Source: Rhizobacter sp. OV335 (GTDB lineage: Bacteria; Pseudomonadota; Gammaproteobacteria; Burkholderiales; Burkholderiaceae_C). Taken from it: 64,000 nt of DNA. The translations under genes were made by a program, and so were the position numbers. The notes below the pieces were generated by a model. The model was not told where the DNA came from. It searched no databases and saw only the letters and a list, made by a program, of their open reading frames with translations. Location: contig NZ_FRCQ01000025.1 of NCBI RefSeq assembly GCF_900142965.1, positions 58,918 through 122,917 of the forward strand, in the 5' to 3' direction. Below are positions 15,966-27,126 of the stretch, one piece after another (positions within the stretch are counted from its first letter, which is position 1; each line of letters begins with the position of its first letter).

Positions 15966-17165
15966 TCAGCTGACCTTGGCGATCGCGGCGACGACGGCGT
16001 CGATGTTCTTGCTGTTCAGTGCCGCGACGCAGATCCGGCCCGAATCGACGCCATAAATGCCGAATTCGCTGCGCAGCCGCTGCATCTGGTCCTTGTTCAG
16101 GCCCGAATAGCTGAACATGCCCTTCTGCTGCGTGATGAAGCTCATGTCCTGCTTGATCCCGGCGGCCTGCAGCTTCTGCAGCAACGCGGTACGCATTTGC
16201 TTGATGCGCACGCGCATGCCGGCCAGTTCTTCTTCCCACATCGCGCGCAGCGCCGGCGTCGTCAGCACGGTGGCGACGACCTGGGCGCCGTGCGTCGGCG
16301 GGTTGGAGTAGTTGGTGCGGATCACGATCTTCAGCTGGCTCAGCACGCGGGTCGCGTCATCCTTGGAGCTGCACAGCACGCTCAGCGCGCCGACGCGCTC
16401 GCCGTACAGCGAGAAGCTCTTCGAGAACGAGGTCGCGACGAAGAAGTCGATGCCGGCGGCGACGAACTGCGCGATCACCGCGCCGTCTTCGGCGATGCCT
16501 TCACCGAAGCCCTGGTAGGCCATGTCGAGGAAGGCCACCAAGCCGCGCGCCTTGACGGCCTCGATCACCTTCAGCCAGTCGGCGGGCGTGATGTCGTAGC
16601 CGGTCGGGTTGTGGCAGCAGGCGTGCAGCACGACGACCGTGCCCGCCGGCGCGGCGTTCAGCGCGGCCAGCATGCCGTCGACGTTGACGCCGCGCCTGGC
16701 CGCGTCGTAGTAAGGGTAGCTTTCGACGACGAAGCCGGCGTTGGTGAACAGCGCGCGGTGGTTCTCCCAGCTCGGGTCGCTGATCAGCACCTTGGCGCCG
16801 GGGTTCACCCGCTTCAGGAAATCGGCACCGATCTTCAGCCCGCCGGTGCCGCCCAGGCCCTGGACGGTGGCGACGCGGCCGGCGGCGACTTCAGCGCTGT
16901 CAGCGCCGAACACCAGGCCTTGCACGGCCTTGTCGTAGGCGGCGATGCCGTCGATCGGCAGGTAGCCGCGCGGCTTCGGCGACTCCTGCATCTGGCGCTC
17001 GGCCTCGGCCACGCACTTCAGCAGCGGGAGTTTGCCGTTGTCGTCGTAGTAGACCCCGACGCCCAGGTTCACCTTGGCGGGGTTCGGGTCGGCGTTGAAC
17101 TGCTCGTTCAGGCCGAGGATGGGGTCGCGGGGTGCCATTTCGACAGCGGCGAACAGCGAGGTCAT
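15966..17165 (-). CDS. Aspartate/aromatic amino acid aminotransferase
   Basis: A 399-residue PLP-dependent class I aminotransferase of the AspC/TyrB branch. It begins with MFAAV-type residues (SLFAAVEMAPRDPILGLNE). VNLGVGVYYDD and LHACCHNPTGYDI follow, then FVATSFSKSFSLYGERVGAL with the PLP lysine near residue 248 and the substrate-carboxylate Arg near the C-terminus (GRICVAALN region). It interconverts aspartate or aromatic amino acids with their keto acids. AspC and TyrB cannot be told apart from sequence alone, so no symbol is given. It is transcribed divergently from uvrB across a 111-bp gap. Confidence 0.9.
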   Translation of the reverse strand: MTSLFAAVEMAPRDPILGLNEQFNADPNPAKVNLGVGVYYDDNGKLPLLKCVAEAERQMQESPKPRGYLPIDGIAAYDKAVQGLVFGADSAEVAAGRVATVQGLGGTGGLKIGADFLKRVNPGAKVLISDPSWENHRALFTNAGFVVESYPYYDAARRGVNVDGMLAALNAAPAGTVVVLHACCHNPTGYDITPADWLKVIEAVKARGLVAFLDMAYQGFGEGIAEDGAVIAQFVAAGIDFFVATSFSKSFSLYGERVGALSVLCSSKDDATRVLSQLKIVIRTNYSNPPTHGAQVVATVLTTPALRAMWEEELAGMRVRIKQMRTALLQKLQAAGIKQDMSFITQQKGMFSYSGLNKDQMQRLRSEFGIYGVDSGRICVAALNSKNIDAVVAAIAKVS

Positions 17166-17276
17166 GGACAGTCCTTGTCAGTAGAGCGGATGCGGGATTT
17201 GGGCTAGGCTTCTCGATTGCCCGGTGCATTCACAGCACGTCAGCGGTACAGGAAAAACCCGAGGATTTTAATCGCC

Positions 17277-19483
<2,207 letters not shown>

Positions 19484-19487
<4 letters not shown>

Positions 19488-19981
19488 CGACGCAACCGCG
19501 GCCGCCGGTGCGGGTGCTGATGGTCTGCCTCGGCAACATCTGCCGCTCGCCGACCGCCGAGGCGGTGCTGCGCCACAAGCTGCGCGCGGCCGGGCTGGGC
19601 GAGGCGGTCGCGGTCGATTCGGCCGGCACGCATTCGTGGCACGGCGGCGAGCCGCCGGACCCGCGCTCCGTCAGGCATGCGGCGCGCCGCGGCTACGACC
19701 TGGCGAATTTGCGGGCGCGGGTCGTGACGGCGGCTGATTTCGAGCGATTCGACCTCATCTTGGCAATGGACTGGGACAACCTCGCCGAGCTGGAAGAGCG
19801 CTGCCCGCCGCAGCACCGCGCCAAACTGGGGCGGCTGACGCAGCACGGCGTGCGCTTCTCGAGCCCGGCCGTGCCGGACCCGTACCAAGGCGGGCCGGAC
19901 GGCTTCGACCACGTGCTCGACCTGGTCGAGGACGCGTGCGACGGACTTGTCCAGCATCTGTCCTCGTCAAGGATCGAATAA
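19484..19981 (+). CDS. Low-molecular-weight protein-tyrosine phosphatase
   Basis: A 165-residue protein of the LMW-PTP family. The P-loop [15 protein letters not shown], with the CX5R active site, lies at residues 15-29 (Cys near 16), and the general-acid motif [12 protein letters not shown] near residue 127. The fold is complete and of normal length. Such enzymes act on phosphotyrosine or small aryl phosphates; the physiological substrate is not indicated. The ATG overlaps the uvrB stop by 4 bp, and the iscR control region follows directly. Confidence 0.92.
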
Positions 19982-20030
19982 CCCCACGGAACTTTCAGCC
20001 CCAATGCCGACCAAAAAACTAGGTTTCATC

Positions 20031-20055
20031 TATACTTGAGTAATCCTCTCGGGAT
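20031..20055 (+). promoter_or_regulatory. Promoter with type 1 IscR-like site of the isc operon
   Basis: ATACTTGAGT (20032-20041), then AATC, then CTCTCGGGAT (20046-20055), resembles the imperfect palindrome bound by [2Fe-2S] IscR, with the left half closest to the consensus ATACYTGACT. TATACT at 20031-20036 can serve as the -10, so IscR binding would overlap the promoter and give autorepression. The -35 is not clear. A leader of about 110 nt follows before iscR. Confidence 0.6.
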
Positions 20056-20164
20056 CATTCCGAGGGTTACCCCGGGGAAGGCAAGCGGGGACTCGACAAG
20101 CGTGAAATCGCCCTCATCTGCTTCGTTGACACAGTTGGCCGCCCATCGGCTTCAGGAGAATTTC

Positions 20165-20701
20165 ATGCGTCTGACCACCAAAGGCCGTTTTGCAGTGACC
20201 GCGATGATCGACCTGGCTCTGCGTGAGCTTTCGGGTCCGGTTGCGCTCGCAGCGATCAGCGCCCGTCAGCAGATTTCGCTGTCCTACCTCGAGCAGTTGT
20301 TCGGCAAACTGCGCCGCCATGGGCTCGTCGAGAGCACCCGCGGCCCCGGCGGCGGTTATTCGCTGGGTCGCAAGTCCGAGGAAATCACCGTCGCCGACAT
20401 CATCGTCGCCGTCGACGAACCGATCGACGCCACCGGCTGCGGCGGCAAGGAAAATTGCATGGGCGAGGACTCCGGCCGGTGCATGACGCACGACCTGTGG
20501 GCCAGTCTGAATTCCAAGATGATCGAGTATCTCGATTCGATCTCGCTGCGCAAGCTGGTCGATGAGCAGCTCGCCAAGGGCATCTCGATCGAGGAGCAAC
20601 CGGTCAAGCGCGCGATCTCGACGCAGCCGGTCGTCAAGCCGATCAAGATCACCGCGCCGAATTCGGTCTTCGCACTCGGCGGCGCTGCCTTCTCGAAGTA
20701 A
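20165..20701 (+). CDS. iscR: Fe-S cluster regulator IscR
   Basis: A 178-residue Rrf2-family transcription factor. The N-terminal winged helix is MRLTTKGRFAVTAMIDLALR, with recognition region QQISLSYLEQLFGKLRRHGL. The cluster-binding loop CGGKENCMGEDSGRC has three cysteines near residues 92, 98 and 104, plus a nearby His. The cluster-bound form represses the isc operon, and the apo form can activate other genes. ATG at 20165 has AGGAG 7 nt upstream. In-frame sequence before it is the leader with the IscR site, so a longer protein is rejected. Confidence 0.96.
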   Translation: MRLTTKGRFAVTAMIDLALRELSGPVALAAISARQQISLSYLEQLFGKLRRHGLVESTRGPGGGYSLGRKSEEITVADIIVAVDEPIDATGCGGKENCMGEDSGRCMTHDLWASLNSKMIEYLDSISLRKLVDEQLAKGISIEEQPVKRAISTQPVVKPIKITAPNSVFALGGAAFSK

Positions 20702-20749
20702 CTGCTTCCAACCTTCGCTTGTTCACCGCTTCTTTGTAGCTGAATTCCC

Positions 20750-21970
20750 ATGGACATGACCCCCCATTTCCCGATCTACATGGACTACGGCGCGACGACG
20801 CCGGTGGACCAGCGCGTGGTCGACGCGATGATCCCGTGGTTGCGCGAGCATTTCGGCAACCCGGCCTCGCGCAGCCATGCGTGGGGATGGGAGGCGGAAG
20901 CAGCGGTCGAGAAGGCGCGCGAGCAGGTCGCGGCGCTGGTCGGTGCCGATCCGCGCGAGATCGTCTGGACCTCGGGCGCGACCGAATCCATCAACCTGGC
21001 GCTGAAGGGCGCCGCGCAGTTCTACAAGACGCGCGGCAAGCACCTGATCACGCTGAAGACCGAGCACAAGGCCGTGCTCGACACGATGCGCGAACTGGAG
21101 CGCCAGGGCTTCGAGGTGACTTACCTCGACGTGCAGGAAGACGGCCTGCTCGACCTCGACACGCTGAAGGCGGCGATGCGCCCCGACACCATCCTGGTCT
21201 CGGTGCTGTTCGTCAACAACGAGATCGGCGTCATCCAGGACATCGAGACGATCGGTGCGATGTGCCGCGAGCGCGGCATCATCTTCCACGTCGACGCGGC
21301 CCAGGCCACCGGCAAGGTGGCGATCGACCTGGCCGCGCTGCCGGTCGACCTGATGAGCCTGGCCTCGCACAAGACCTACGGCCCGAAGGGCATCGGCGCG
21401 CTGTACGTGCGCCGCAAGCCGCGCGTGCGCATCGAGGCGCAGATGCACGGTGGCGGCCATGAGCGCGGCATGCGCTCGGGCACGCTCGCGACGCACCAGA
21501 TCGTCGGCATGGGCGAGGCCTACCGCATCGCGCGCGCCGAGATGGGTGCCGACAACGAGCGCATCCGCATGCTGCAGCAGCGCCTGATCAACGGCCTGAA
21601 GGACATCGAGCAGACCTTCCTGAACGGCCACGCCGAGCAGCGCGTGCCGCACAACGTGAACATGTCGTTCAACTTCGTCGAAGGCGAATCGTTGATCATG
21701 GGCATCAAGGGCATCGCGGTGTCGTCGGGCTCGGCTTGCACGTCCGCCAGCCTGGAGCCGAGCTACGTGCTGCGCGCACTCGGCCGCAGCGACGAACTCG
21801 CGCACTCCAGCCTGCGCATGACGATCGGCCGCTTCACGACCACCGAAGAAATCGACTACGTGATCACGACGCTGAAAGACCGCGTCGCGAAATTGCGCGA
21901 ACTCTCGCCCTTGTGGGAGATGTTCAAGGACGGCATCGACATCAGCACGATTCAGTGGGCTGCCCACTGA
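20750..21970 (+). CDS. iscS: Cysteine desulfurase IscS
   Basis: A 406-residue PLP enzyme. The start is typical ([18 protein letters not shown]), the PLP Lys lies in [18 protein letters not shown] near residue 205, and the mobile-loop catalytic Cys in [20 protein letters not shown] near residue 328. It withdraws sulfur from cysteine and passes it to IscU. A second in-frame ATG at 20756 is an alternative start. It lies 48 bp after iscR and 30 bp before iscU within the operon. Confidence 0.97.
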   Translation: MDMTPHFPIYMDYGATTPVDQRVVDAMIPWLREHFGNPASRSHAWGWEAEAAVEKAREQVAALVGADPREIVWTSGATESINLALKGAAQFYKTRGKHLITLKTEHKAVLDTMRELERQGFEVTYLDVQEDGLLDLDTLKAAMRPDTILVSVLFVNNEIGVIQDIETIGAMCRERGIIFHVDAAQATGKVAIDLAALPVDLMSLASHKTYGPKGIGALYVRRKPRVRIEAQMHGGGHERGMRSGTLATHQIVGMGEAYRIARAEMGADNERIRMLQQRLINGLKDIEQTFLNGHAEQRVPHNVNMSFNFVEGESLIMGIKGIAVSSGSACTSASLEPSYVLRALGRSDELAHSSLRMTIGRFTTTEEIDYVITTLKDRVAKLRELSPLWEMFKDGIDISTIQWAAH

Positions 21971-22000
21971 AGTTGTAGACAAGAAGTACGGAGAACTGAA

Positions 22001-22420
22001 ATGGCTTACAGCGAAAAAGTGGTTGAGCACTACGAGAATCCGCGCAACGTCGGTTCGTTCGAAAAGGGCGACGACACCGTGGGCACCGGCATGGTCGGCG
22101 CACCGGCCTGTGGCGACGTGATGAAGCTGCAGATCAAGGTGAACCCGGTCACGGGCCTGATCGAAGACGCGAAGTTCAAGACCTACGGCTGCGGCTCGGC
22201 GATCGCGTCGAGTTCGCTGGTGACCGAATGGGTCAAGGGCAAGTCGCTCGACGAGGCGCTGACGATCAAGAACACGCACATCGCCGAAGAACTGGCGCTG
22301 CCGCCGGTCAAGATCCATTGCTCGATCCTGGCCGAAGACGCGATCAAGGCGGCCGTGAACGACTACAAGGCCAAGACCGGTGCGTCGGCGTCTGCCACCG
22401 CCGCTGTCACGACCCACTGA
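22001..22420 (+). CDS. iscU: Fe-S cluster scaffold IscU
   Basis: A 139-residue scaffold. It starts [20 protein letters not shown] and has the three cluster ligands in [12 protein letters not shown] (Cys near 37), [12 protein letters not shown] (near 63) and [16 protein letters not shown] (near 106). The HscA-recognition motif LPPVK precedes the third Cys. It assembles [2Fe-2S] clusters from IscS sulfur. A short Ala/Ser/Thr-rich C-terminal tail is longer than in E. coli. It is 4 bp upstream of iscA. Confidence 0.97.
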   Translation: MAYSEKVVEHYENPRNVGSFEKGDDTVGTGMVGAPACGDVMKLQIKVNPVTGLIEDAKFKTYGCGSAIASSSLVTEWVKGKSLDEALTIKNTHIAEELALPPVKIHCSILAEDAIKAAVNDYKAKTGASASATAAVTTH

Positions 22421-22424
22421 GACC

Positions 22425-22748
22425 ATGGCCGTCACGCTGACCGAAGCCGCGGCACGCCACGTGTCGCGCTACATCACCAAGCGCGGCAAGGGCGTCGGCG
22501 TCCGGCTGGGCGTCAAGACGACCGGTTGCTCGGGCCTGGCCTACAAGCTGGAATACGCCGATGACGTGGCACCCGAAGACGCGGTGTTCGAAGACCGCGG
22601 CGTGAAGGTGCTGGTCGACCCGAAGAGCCTGCCGTACATCGACGGCACGCAGCTCGACTTCGTGCGCGAAGGCTTGAACGAGGGGTTCAAGTTCCAGAAT
22701 CCTCGCGAGAAAGACCGCTGCGGGTGCGGTGAATCCTTCCGCGTATAG
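22425..22748 (+). CDS. iscA: Fe-S cluster assembly protein IscA
   Basis: A 107-residue A-type carrier. The three conserved cysteines are in [13 protein letters not shown] (near residue 35) and [11 protein letters not shown] at the C-terminus (two Cys). It delivers clusters, mainly [4Fe-4S], to target proteins. The start ATG lies 4 bp after the iscU stop. The in-frame codons upstream belong to iscU in another frame and are not part of the protein. Confidence 0.95.
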   Translation: MAVTLTEAAARHVSRYITKRGKGVGVRLGVKTTGCSGLAYKLEYADDVAPEDAVFEDRGVKVLVDPKSLPYIDGTQLDFVREGLNEGFKFQNPREKDRCGCGESFRV

Positions 22749-22768
22749 CGCTCAAGCGCTTGCCAACC

Positions 22769-22796
22769 AGGCGCGGCCACAAGCCGCGCCTTTTTG
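22769..22796 (+). terminator. Terminator-like hairpin inside the isc operon
   Basis: A 9-bp perfect stem, AGGCGCGGC (22769-22777) and GCCGCGCCT (22783-22791), with loop CACAA and a following TTTTTGTTG. It has all the features of an intrinsic terminator but sits between iscA and hscB. It probably acts as a partial terminator that lowers hscB-hscA-fdx relative to iscRSUA. Confidence 0.7.
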
Positions 22797-22813
22797 TTGC
22801 CTGAAATCAAGCC

Positions 22814-23332
22814 ATGAAGCTCGATAGCGACGATTTCGAACTGTTCGACCTGCCGCGGCGCTTCGTGCTCGACCGCGACGAGCTCGATGCCCGCTGGCGT
22901 GCGCTGCAGGCCGAGGTGCACCCGGACCGCTTCGCCAGCGAGGGCGGTGCGGCCCAGCGCGTTGCGATGCAATGGGCGGTGCGGGTGAACGAGGCCTACC
23001 AGCGGCTGAAGAACCCGCTGAAGCGCGCCGCCTACCTGTGCGAGCTGAACGGCGCGGCGATCGATGCCGAGAACAACACCGCGATGCCCGGCAGCTTCCT
23101 GATGCAGCAGATGGAGTGGCGCGAGGCGCTCGACGATGCCGGCGACCTGCCCGCCGTCGAGGCCCTCGCCGACGAAGTGGCGTTGCATCGCCAGCAGGCC
23201 CTTGCCGCGTTGCAGGCCACGCTGGACGAGCGCCACGACTGGGCTGCCGCGGCGCAACAGGTCAGAGCCCTCATGTTCGTAGAGCGCTTTGCCGACGACG
23301 TCGATCAGCGCCTGGAAGCGCTGGGACAATAG
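22814..23332 (+). CDS. hscB: Fe-S cluster co-chaperone HscB
   Basis: A 172-residue J-domain protein. The J domain carries the HPD motif in [19 protein letters not shown] near residue 38 and the helix [23 protein letters not shown]-terminal three-helix domain ([13 protein letters not shown]) contacts IscU. It stimulates HscA ATPase activity and delivers IscU. It lies 5 bp upstream of hscA and 65 bp after iscA, with the terminator-like hairpin between them. Confidence 0.95.
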   Translation: MKLDSDDFELFDLPRRFVLDRDELDARWRALQAEVHPDRFASEGGAAQRVAMQWAVRVNEAYQRLKNPLKRAAYLCELNGAAIDAENNTAMPGSFLMQQMEWREALDDAGDLPAVEALADEVALHRQQALAALQATLDERHDWAAAAQQVRALMFVERFADDVDQRLEALGQ

Positions 23333-23337
23333 ACACC

Positions 23338-25194
23338 ATGGCCCTGCTGCAAATTTCCGAACCCGGGGGCGCCCCCGATCCCCACCAGCGCCGCATTGCG
23401 GTCGGCATCGACCTCGGCACCACGCATTCGCTGGTCGCCGCGGTGCGCAACGGCGTGTCCGAATGCCTGCCGGACGAAGCCGGCCACGTGATCCTGCCGT
23501 CGGCGGTGCGCTACCTGCCCGAGGGGCGGCGCGAGATCGGCCACGCTGCGCTGGCGCAGGCCGCGATCGATCCGGCCAACACCATCGTGTCGGTCAAGCG
23601 CTTCATGGGACGCGGGCTGCGCGACATCGCGCACGTCGAGAAGCTCCCGTACGATTTTGTCGATGCGCCCGGCATGGTGCAGCTGCGCACGATCGACGGC
23701 GTGAAGTCGCCGGTCGAGGTGTCGGCCGAGATCCTCGCGACGCTGCGCTACCGTGCCGAAGACACCTTCGCCGACGACCTGTTCGGCGCGGTCATCACGG
23801 TGCCGGCCTATTTCGACGACGCGCAGCGCCAGGCCACCAAAGACGCCGCGCAGCTCGCCGGCCTGAATGTGCTGCGCCTGATCAACGAGCCGACCGCCGC
23901 GGCGATCGCCTACGGGCTGGAGAACGGCTCCGAAGGGCTGTACGCGGTCTACGACCTGGGCGGCGGCACCTTCGACATCTCGCTGCTGAAGCTGACGAAG
24001 GGCGTGTTCGAGGTCGTTGCGACCGGCGGCGATTCGGCACTGGGCGGCGACGATTTCGATCGCACGCTCGCCGACTGGGCGCTGGACCAAGCCGGCCTGC
24101 GCGCGGACACGCCGCAGGACAAGCGGGCGGTGCTGGTGGCCGCGCGCGCCGCGAAAGAGAAGCTGTCGTCGGCCGACCATGCCACGCTCGCGAGCCCGCT
24201 GTCGTCCGGCGAGTTGTCGGTGCGCGTGACGCGCGAGCAGTTCGAATCGCTGGGTGCCGCGCTGATGGCACGCACGCTGGCGGCGGTGCGCAAGGTGCTG
24301 CGCGATGCGCAGGCGTCGAAGGACGAAGTGCAGGGCGTCGTGATGGTCGGCGGCTCGACGCGCATGCCGATGGTGCAGTCGGCGGTCGCCGGGTTCTTCG
24401 GCAAGACGCCGCTGACCAACCTGAACCCGGACGAGGTCGTCGCGCTCGGCGCCGCGATCCAGGCCAATGCGCTGGCCGGCAATGCCGGTGCCGACGAACT
24501 GCTGCTGCTCGACGTGATCCCGCTGTCGCTCGGCCTCGAGACGATGGGTGGCCTGGTCGAGCGCATCATCCCGCGCAACAGCACGATCCCGACCGCGCGC
24601 GCGCAGGAGTTCACGACCTTCAAGGACGGCCAGACCGCGATGGCGCTGCACGTGGTGCAGGGCGAGCGCGAACTGGTCAGCGATTGCCGCTCGCTCGCGC
24701 GCTTCGAGCTGCGCGGCATGCCGCCGATGGTGGCTGGTGCGGCGCGCATCCGCGTCAGCTTCCAGGTCGATGCCGACGGGCTGCTGAGCGTCAGCGCGCG
24801 CGAGGAGGTGTCGGGCGTCGAGGCCGCGATCACCGTGAAGCCGAGTTACGGCCTGTCCGACGACGAGGTCGCGCGCATGCTGACCGAGAGCTTCAGCACC
24901 GCCGATGCCGACATGCGCGCGCGCAGCCTGCGCGAGTCGCGCGTCGAGGCCGAGCGCATGCTGCTCGCGACGCGTTCCGCGCTGGCCGCCGATGGCGACC
25001 TGCTGAGCGCCGACGAGCAGGCCGCGATCACCCAACTGCTCGCGGCGCTCGAAGCGAGCCGCGAATCCGAAGATCACCACCAGATCGACGCCGCCGTCGA
25101 GGCGCTGGCCAAGGGCACCGAAGCCTTTGCGGCCGAGCGCATGAACCGCGGCATCCGGCAGGCGCTGGCCGGCCGGCGCGTCGAGGAAGTCTGA
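23338..25194 (+). CDS. hscA: Hsp70-type Fe-S chaperone HscA
   Basis: A 618-residue Hsp70. The ATPase domain begins [18 protein letters not shown] near residue 22, followed by [33 protein letters not shown] and [17 protein letters not shown] substrate-binding domain ([20 protein letters not shown]) and a helical lid complete it. It releases clusters from IscU using ATP. ATG at 23338 lies 5 bp after hscB and fits the normal HscA length. The frame stays open farther upstream but reads through hscB in the wrong frame. Confidence 0.96.
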   Translation: MALLQISEPGGAPDPHQRRIAVGIDLGTTHSLVAAVRNGVSECLPDEAGHVILPSAVRYLPEGRREIGHAALAQAAIDPANTIVSVKRFMGRGLRDIAHVEKLPYDFVDAPGMVQLRTIDGVKSPVEVSAEILATLRYRAEDTFADDLFGAVITVPAYFDDAQRQATKDAAQLAGLNVLRLINEPTAAAIAYGLENGSEGLYAVYDLGGGTFDISLLKLTKGVFEVVATGGDSALGGDDFDRTLADWALDQAGLRADTPQDKRAVLVAARAAKEKLSSADHATLASPLSSGELSVRVTREQFESLGAALMARTLAAVRKVLRDAQASKDEVQGVVMVGGSTRMPMVQSAVAGFFGKTPLTNLNPDEVVALGAAIQANALAGNAGADELLLLDVIPLSLGLETMGGLVERIIPRNSTIPTARAQEFTTFKDGQTAMALHVVQGERELVSDCRSLARFELRGMPPMVAGAARIRVSFQVDADGLLSVSAREEVSGVEAAITVKPSYGLSDDEVARMLTESFSTADADMRARSLRESRVEAERMLLATRSALAADGDLLSADEQAAITQLLAALEASRESEDHHQIDAAVEALAKGTEAFAAERMNRGIRQALAGRRVEEV

Positions 25195-25200
25195 GCCCCC

Positions 25201-25539
25201 ATGCCTGTCATCAAGATCCTGCCCCACCCCGAGTACTGCCCGACCGGCACGCAGATCACCGCCACGCCGGGCACCTCGGTCTGCGAGGCCCTGCTGGAGA
25301 ACGGAATCGAGATCGAGCACGCTTGCGAACTGAGCTGCGCGTGCACGACCTGCCACGTCGTGGTGCGCGAAGGCTTCTCGTCGCTCGGCGAGATGGACGA
25401 ATCGGAGGAAGACCTGCTGGACCGCGCCTGGGGCCTGGAGCCGCAATCGCGCCTGTCGTGCCAGGCGATCCTGTCGCAGACCGACGTGACGATCGAGATC
25501 CCGAAGTACACGATCAACCACGCCAAGGAAAACCACTGA
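25201..25539 (+). CDS. fdx: ISC-type [2Fe-2S] ferredoxin
   Basis: A 112-residue adrenodoxin-type ferredoxin. The cluster ligands are in HACELSCACTTCHVVV (C-x5-C-x2-C) and the fourth Cys in RLSCQAILSQTDVTIEIPKY. It supplies electrons for cluster assembly on IscU. It starts 6 bp after hscA and is the last gene of the operon. No iscX follows in the 180 bp before the toxin-antitoxin pair. Confidence 0.95.
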   Translation: MPVIKILPHPEYCPTGTQITATPGTSVCEALLENGIEIEHACELSCACTTCHVVVREGFSSLGEMDESEEDLLDRAWGLEPQSRLSCQAILSQTDVTIEIPKYTINHAKENH

Positions 25540-25549
25540 TCCTGGCGTA

Positions 25550-25584
25550 AAAAAACCGCCTGACCCATGCGGATCAGGCGGTTC
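25550..25584. terminator. Hairpin after the isc operon
   Basis: A 10-bp perfect stem, AACCGCCTGA (25554-25563) and TCAGGCGGTT (25574-25583), lies 14 bp after the fdx stop. A run of seven A precedes it, so the T-run appears on the minus strand; on the plus strand no T-run follows. The location suggests the end of the isc mRNA, but the canonical orientation is the opposite one. From 25585 to 25688 I see no gene. Confidence 0.55.
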
Positions 25585-25688
25585 GGAAAGGGCCGGGCCC
25601 TACTGAGGAGATAGACGACAAGCGCATCGCTCTTGCCGCAGTTCTTCAAGCAAGGAGTGTGCCACTCGATGGGGTCTTCGGTCGCGGC

Positions 25689-25715
25689 TACACTCGACGC
25701 GTCGCAATTGCAACG
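25689..25715 (+). promoter_or_regulatory. Toxin-antitoxin promoter and operator
   Basis: GGCTACACT (-10 hexamer TACACT at 25689-25694) is followed by an 8-bp inverted repeat, CGTCGCAA/TTGCAACG (25700-25715, one mismatch). The repeat ends 6 bp before the antitoxin ATG. An operator at this place is where antitoxin-toxin complexes usually bind. The -35 is not evident. Confidence 0.5.
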
Positions 25716-25721
25716 CACTCC

Positions 25722-25994
25722 ATGAAGCCGTCCACATTCCCTTCGCTTCGCGTCGATGCCGAACTGCGAGAGGCTGCCGAAAGCGTGCTTCGCGAGGGGG
25801 AAACGCTGAGCAGCCTGATCGAGACGGCCGTGCGGGACACCATCCAGCGCCGACGCATGCAGGACGAATTCATCGCACGCGGGTTGAGTTCCGCGGAAGA
25901 GGCGCGGCGAACCGGGGTCTACCATGCAGCGGCCGATGTGCACGATGAACTTCAGCGCAGGCTGGACGATCGGCGCAAACGCGTGCTGGGATGA
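25722..25994 (+). CDS. Antitoxin of a type II pair (YlcI/YnfO-like, ribbon-helix-helix type)
   Basis: A 90-residue basic protein. The N-terminal FPSLRVDAELREAAESVL, with a GETLSSLIETAVRDTI helix, resembles a ribbon-helix-helix DNA-binding fold. The C-terminal half (FIARGLSSAEEARRTGVYH, then VHDELQRRLDDRRKRVL) would wrap the toxin. It is expected to neutralise the toxin and autorepress the operon through the upstream palindrome. ATG at 25722 is chosen because the fold begins there; farther upstream the frame covers the operator. Its stop overlaps the toxin start by 4 bp. Confidence 0.8.
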   Translation: MKPSTFPSLRVDAELREAAESVLREGETLSSLIETAVRDTIQRRRMQDEFIARGLSSAEEARRTGVYHAAADVHDELQRRLDDRRKRVLG

Positions 25995-26314
25995 GCGGGA
26001 ATTTCAAGGTCCGCTACACCGACGCAGCCCGCAACGACCTCATCGAACTCTTCGATTTCCTGTTGCAGGAGGCTGAAACGATCGAAGACTTCGATCACGC
26101 GCAGCTTGCCATCGACACCATTCGCGACGAGGTCGAGCACCGCCTCGGTCACGCACCGTTCCTGTACCGGAAATCGTCAGCCGGCAGCGCGTTCCAGCGG
26201 GAGCTGATCATTCCGCTTCGCGGCAGGGGCTACGTCGCGTTGTACGAGATCGAGAACGCCGGGACGGTCACGGTCCTCGCGGTCAGGCATCAACGCGAAG
26301 ACGACTACCACTGA
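25991..26314 (+). CDS. RelE/ParE-family toxin
   Basis: A 107-residue protein with the RelE/ParE pattern. It opens with FKVRYTDAARNDLIELFDFL, has a middle helix pair and the strand segment YRKSSAGSAFQRELIIPL, and ends in GYVALYEIENAGTVTVLAVRHQREDDYH, the terminal HQRE-type motif of ParE-like toxins. RelE members cut mRNA on the ribosome and ParE members poison gyrase; the sequence does not decide which. The ATG overlaps the antitoxin stop, and the gene converges on nrtD with 3 bp between the stops. Confidence 0.85.
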   Translation: MSGNFKVRYTDAARNDLIELFDFLLQEAETIEDFDHAQLAIDTIRDEVEHRLGHAPFLYRKSSAGSAFQRELIIPLRGRGYVALYEIENAGTVTVLAVRHQREDDYH

Positions 26315-26317
26315 CGC

Positions 26318-27124
26318 TCAGGCGGCCTGCTCGACGTGGCCGTGCCGCGTGTAGAGAAAGTCCAGCACCTCTTTGCGATAGTGCACGTACTGGTGATCTT
26401 CCGCCAACTCGACCCGATCGCGCGGCCGGGCCAGGTCGATCGACAGGATCTCGCCGATCGTCGCCGCCGGCCCGTTGGTCATCATCACGATCCGGTCCGA
26501 CAGCAGCACTGCCTCGTCGACATCGTGCGTCACCATCACCACCGTGCTGTGCGTGCGCGCGACGATTTTCAGCAGTTCGTCCTGAAGATGGGCGCGGGTC
26601 AGCGCATCGAGCGCGCCGAAGGGCTCGTCCATCAGCAGCACCTTGGGCTCCATCGCCAGCGCCCGTGCGATGCCCACCCGCTGCTTCATGCCGCCGGAGA
26701 TCTCATGCGGGCGCTTGCCCGCCGCATGCGCCATGTTGACGAGCGCTAGCGCCGCGAGCGAGCGTTCCTTCAACTGCACCTTCGATTCGCTCGCGCCGAA
26801 CACCCGCTCGACCGCGAGGTGCACGTTCTCGTGGCAGGTGAGCCACGGCAGCAGCGAGTGGTTCTGGAACACCACCGCGCGCTCCGGCCCGGGGGCAGCG
26901 ATCTCGCGGCCATCGCAGATCAGCGAGCCGCCGGTCGGCAGCGTGAGTCCGGCGATCAGGTTCAGCAGCGTCGACTTGCCGCAGCCCGAGTGCCCGATCA
27001 GCGTGACGAATTCGCCCTTGGCGACCGACAGGTCGATCTCGCGCAGCGCATGGAAGCGGCCCTTCTTCGTGCTGAAGACCATCTCGGCCTGGTGCACCTC
27101 GATGAAGCTGGAGTTCGATGCCAT
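26318..27124 (-). CDS. nrtD: Nitrate-type ABC transporter ATP-binding protein NrtD
   Basis: A 268-residue ABC ATPase of the NrtD/SsuB family. Walker A IGHSGCGKSTLLNLIAG lies near residue 43, Q-loop FQNHSLLPWLT near 90, signature EISGGMKQRVGIARAL near 140, Walker B VLLMDEPFGALDALTR near 165 and switch His VTHDVDEAVLLSD. It energises uptake of nitrate or nitrite (possibly cyanate). ATG at 27124 is the family start. The open frame continues upstream through nrtB and nrtA antisense-like sequence, which is not a fusion. It lies 2 bp after nrtB. Confidence 0.9.
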   Translation of the reverse strand: MASNSSFIEVHQAEMVFSTKKGRFHALREIDLSVAKGEFVTLIGHSGCGKSTLLNLIAGLTLPTGGSLICDGREIAAPGPERAVVFQNHSLLPWLTCHENVHLAVERVFGASESKVQLKERSLAALALVNMAHAAGKRPHEISGGMKQRVGIARALAMEPKVLLMDEPFGALDALTRAHLQDELLKIVARTHSTVVMVTHDVDEAVLLSDRIVMMTNGPAATIGEILSIDLARPRDRVELAEDHQYVHYRKEVLDFLYTRHGHVEQAA

Positions 27125-27126
27125 GG

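Noticed and set aside
17166..17276. LexA box in front of uvrB
   Set aside because: No CTGT-N8-ACAG or close variant is visible in the aminotransferase-uvrB gap.
20036..20164. N-terminal extension of IscR
   Set aside because: The segment holds the IscR-like site and leader; ATG at 20165 has an AGGAG site and the exact family start.
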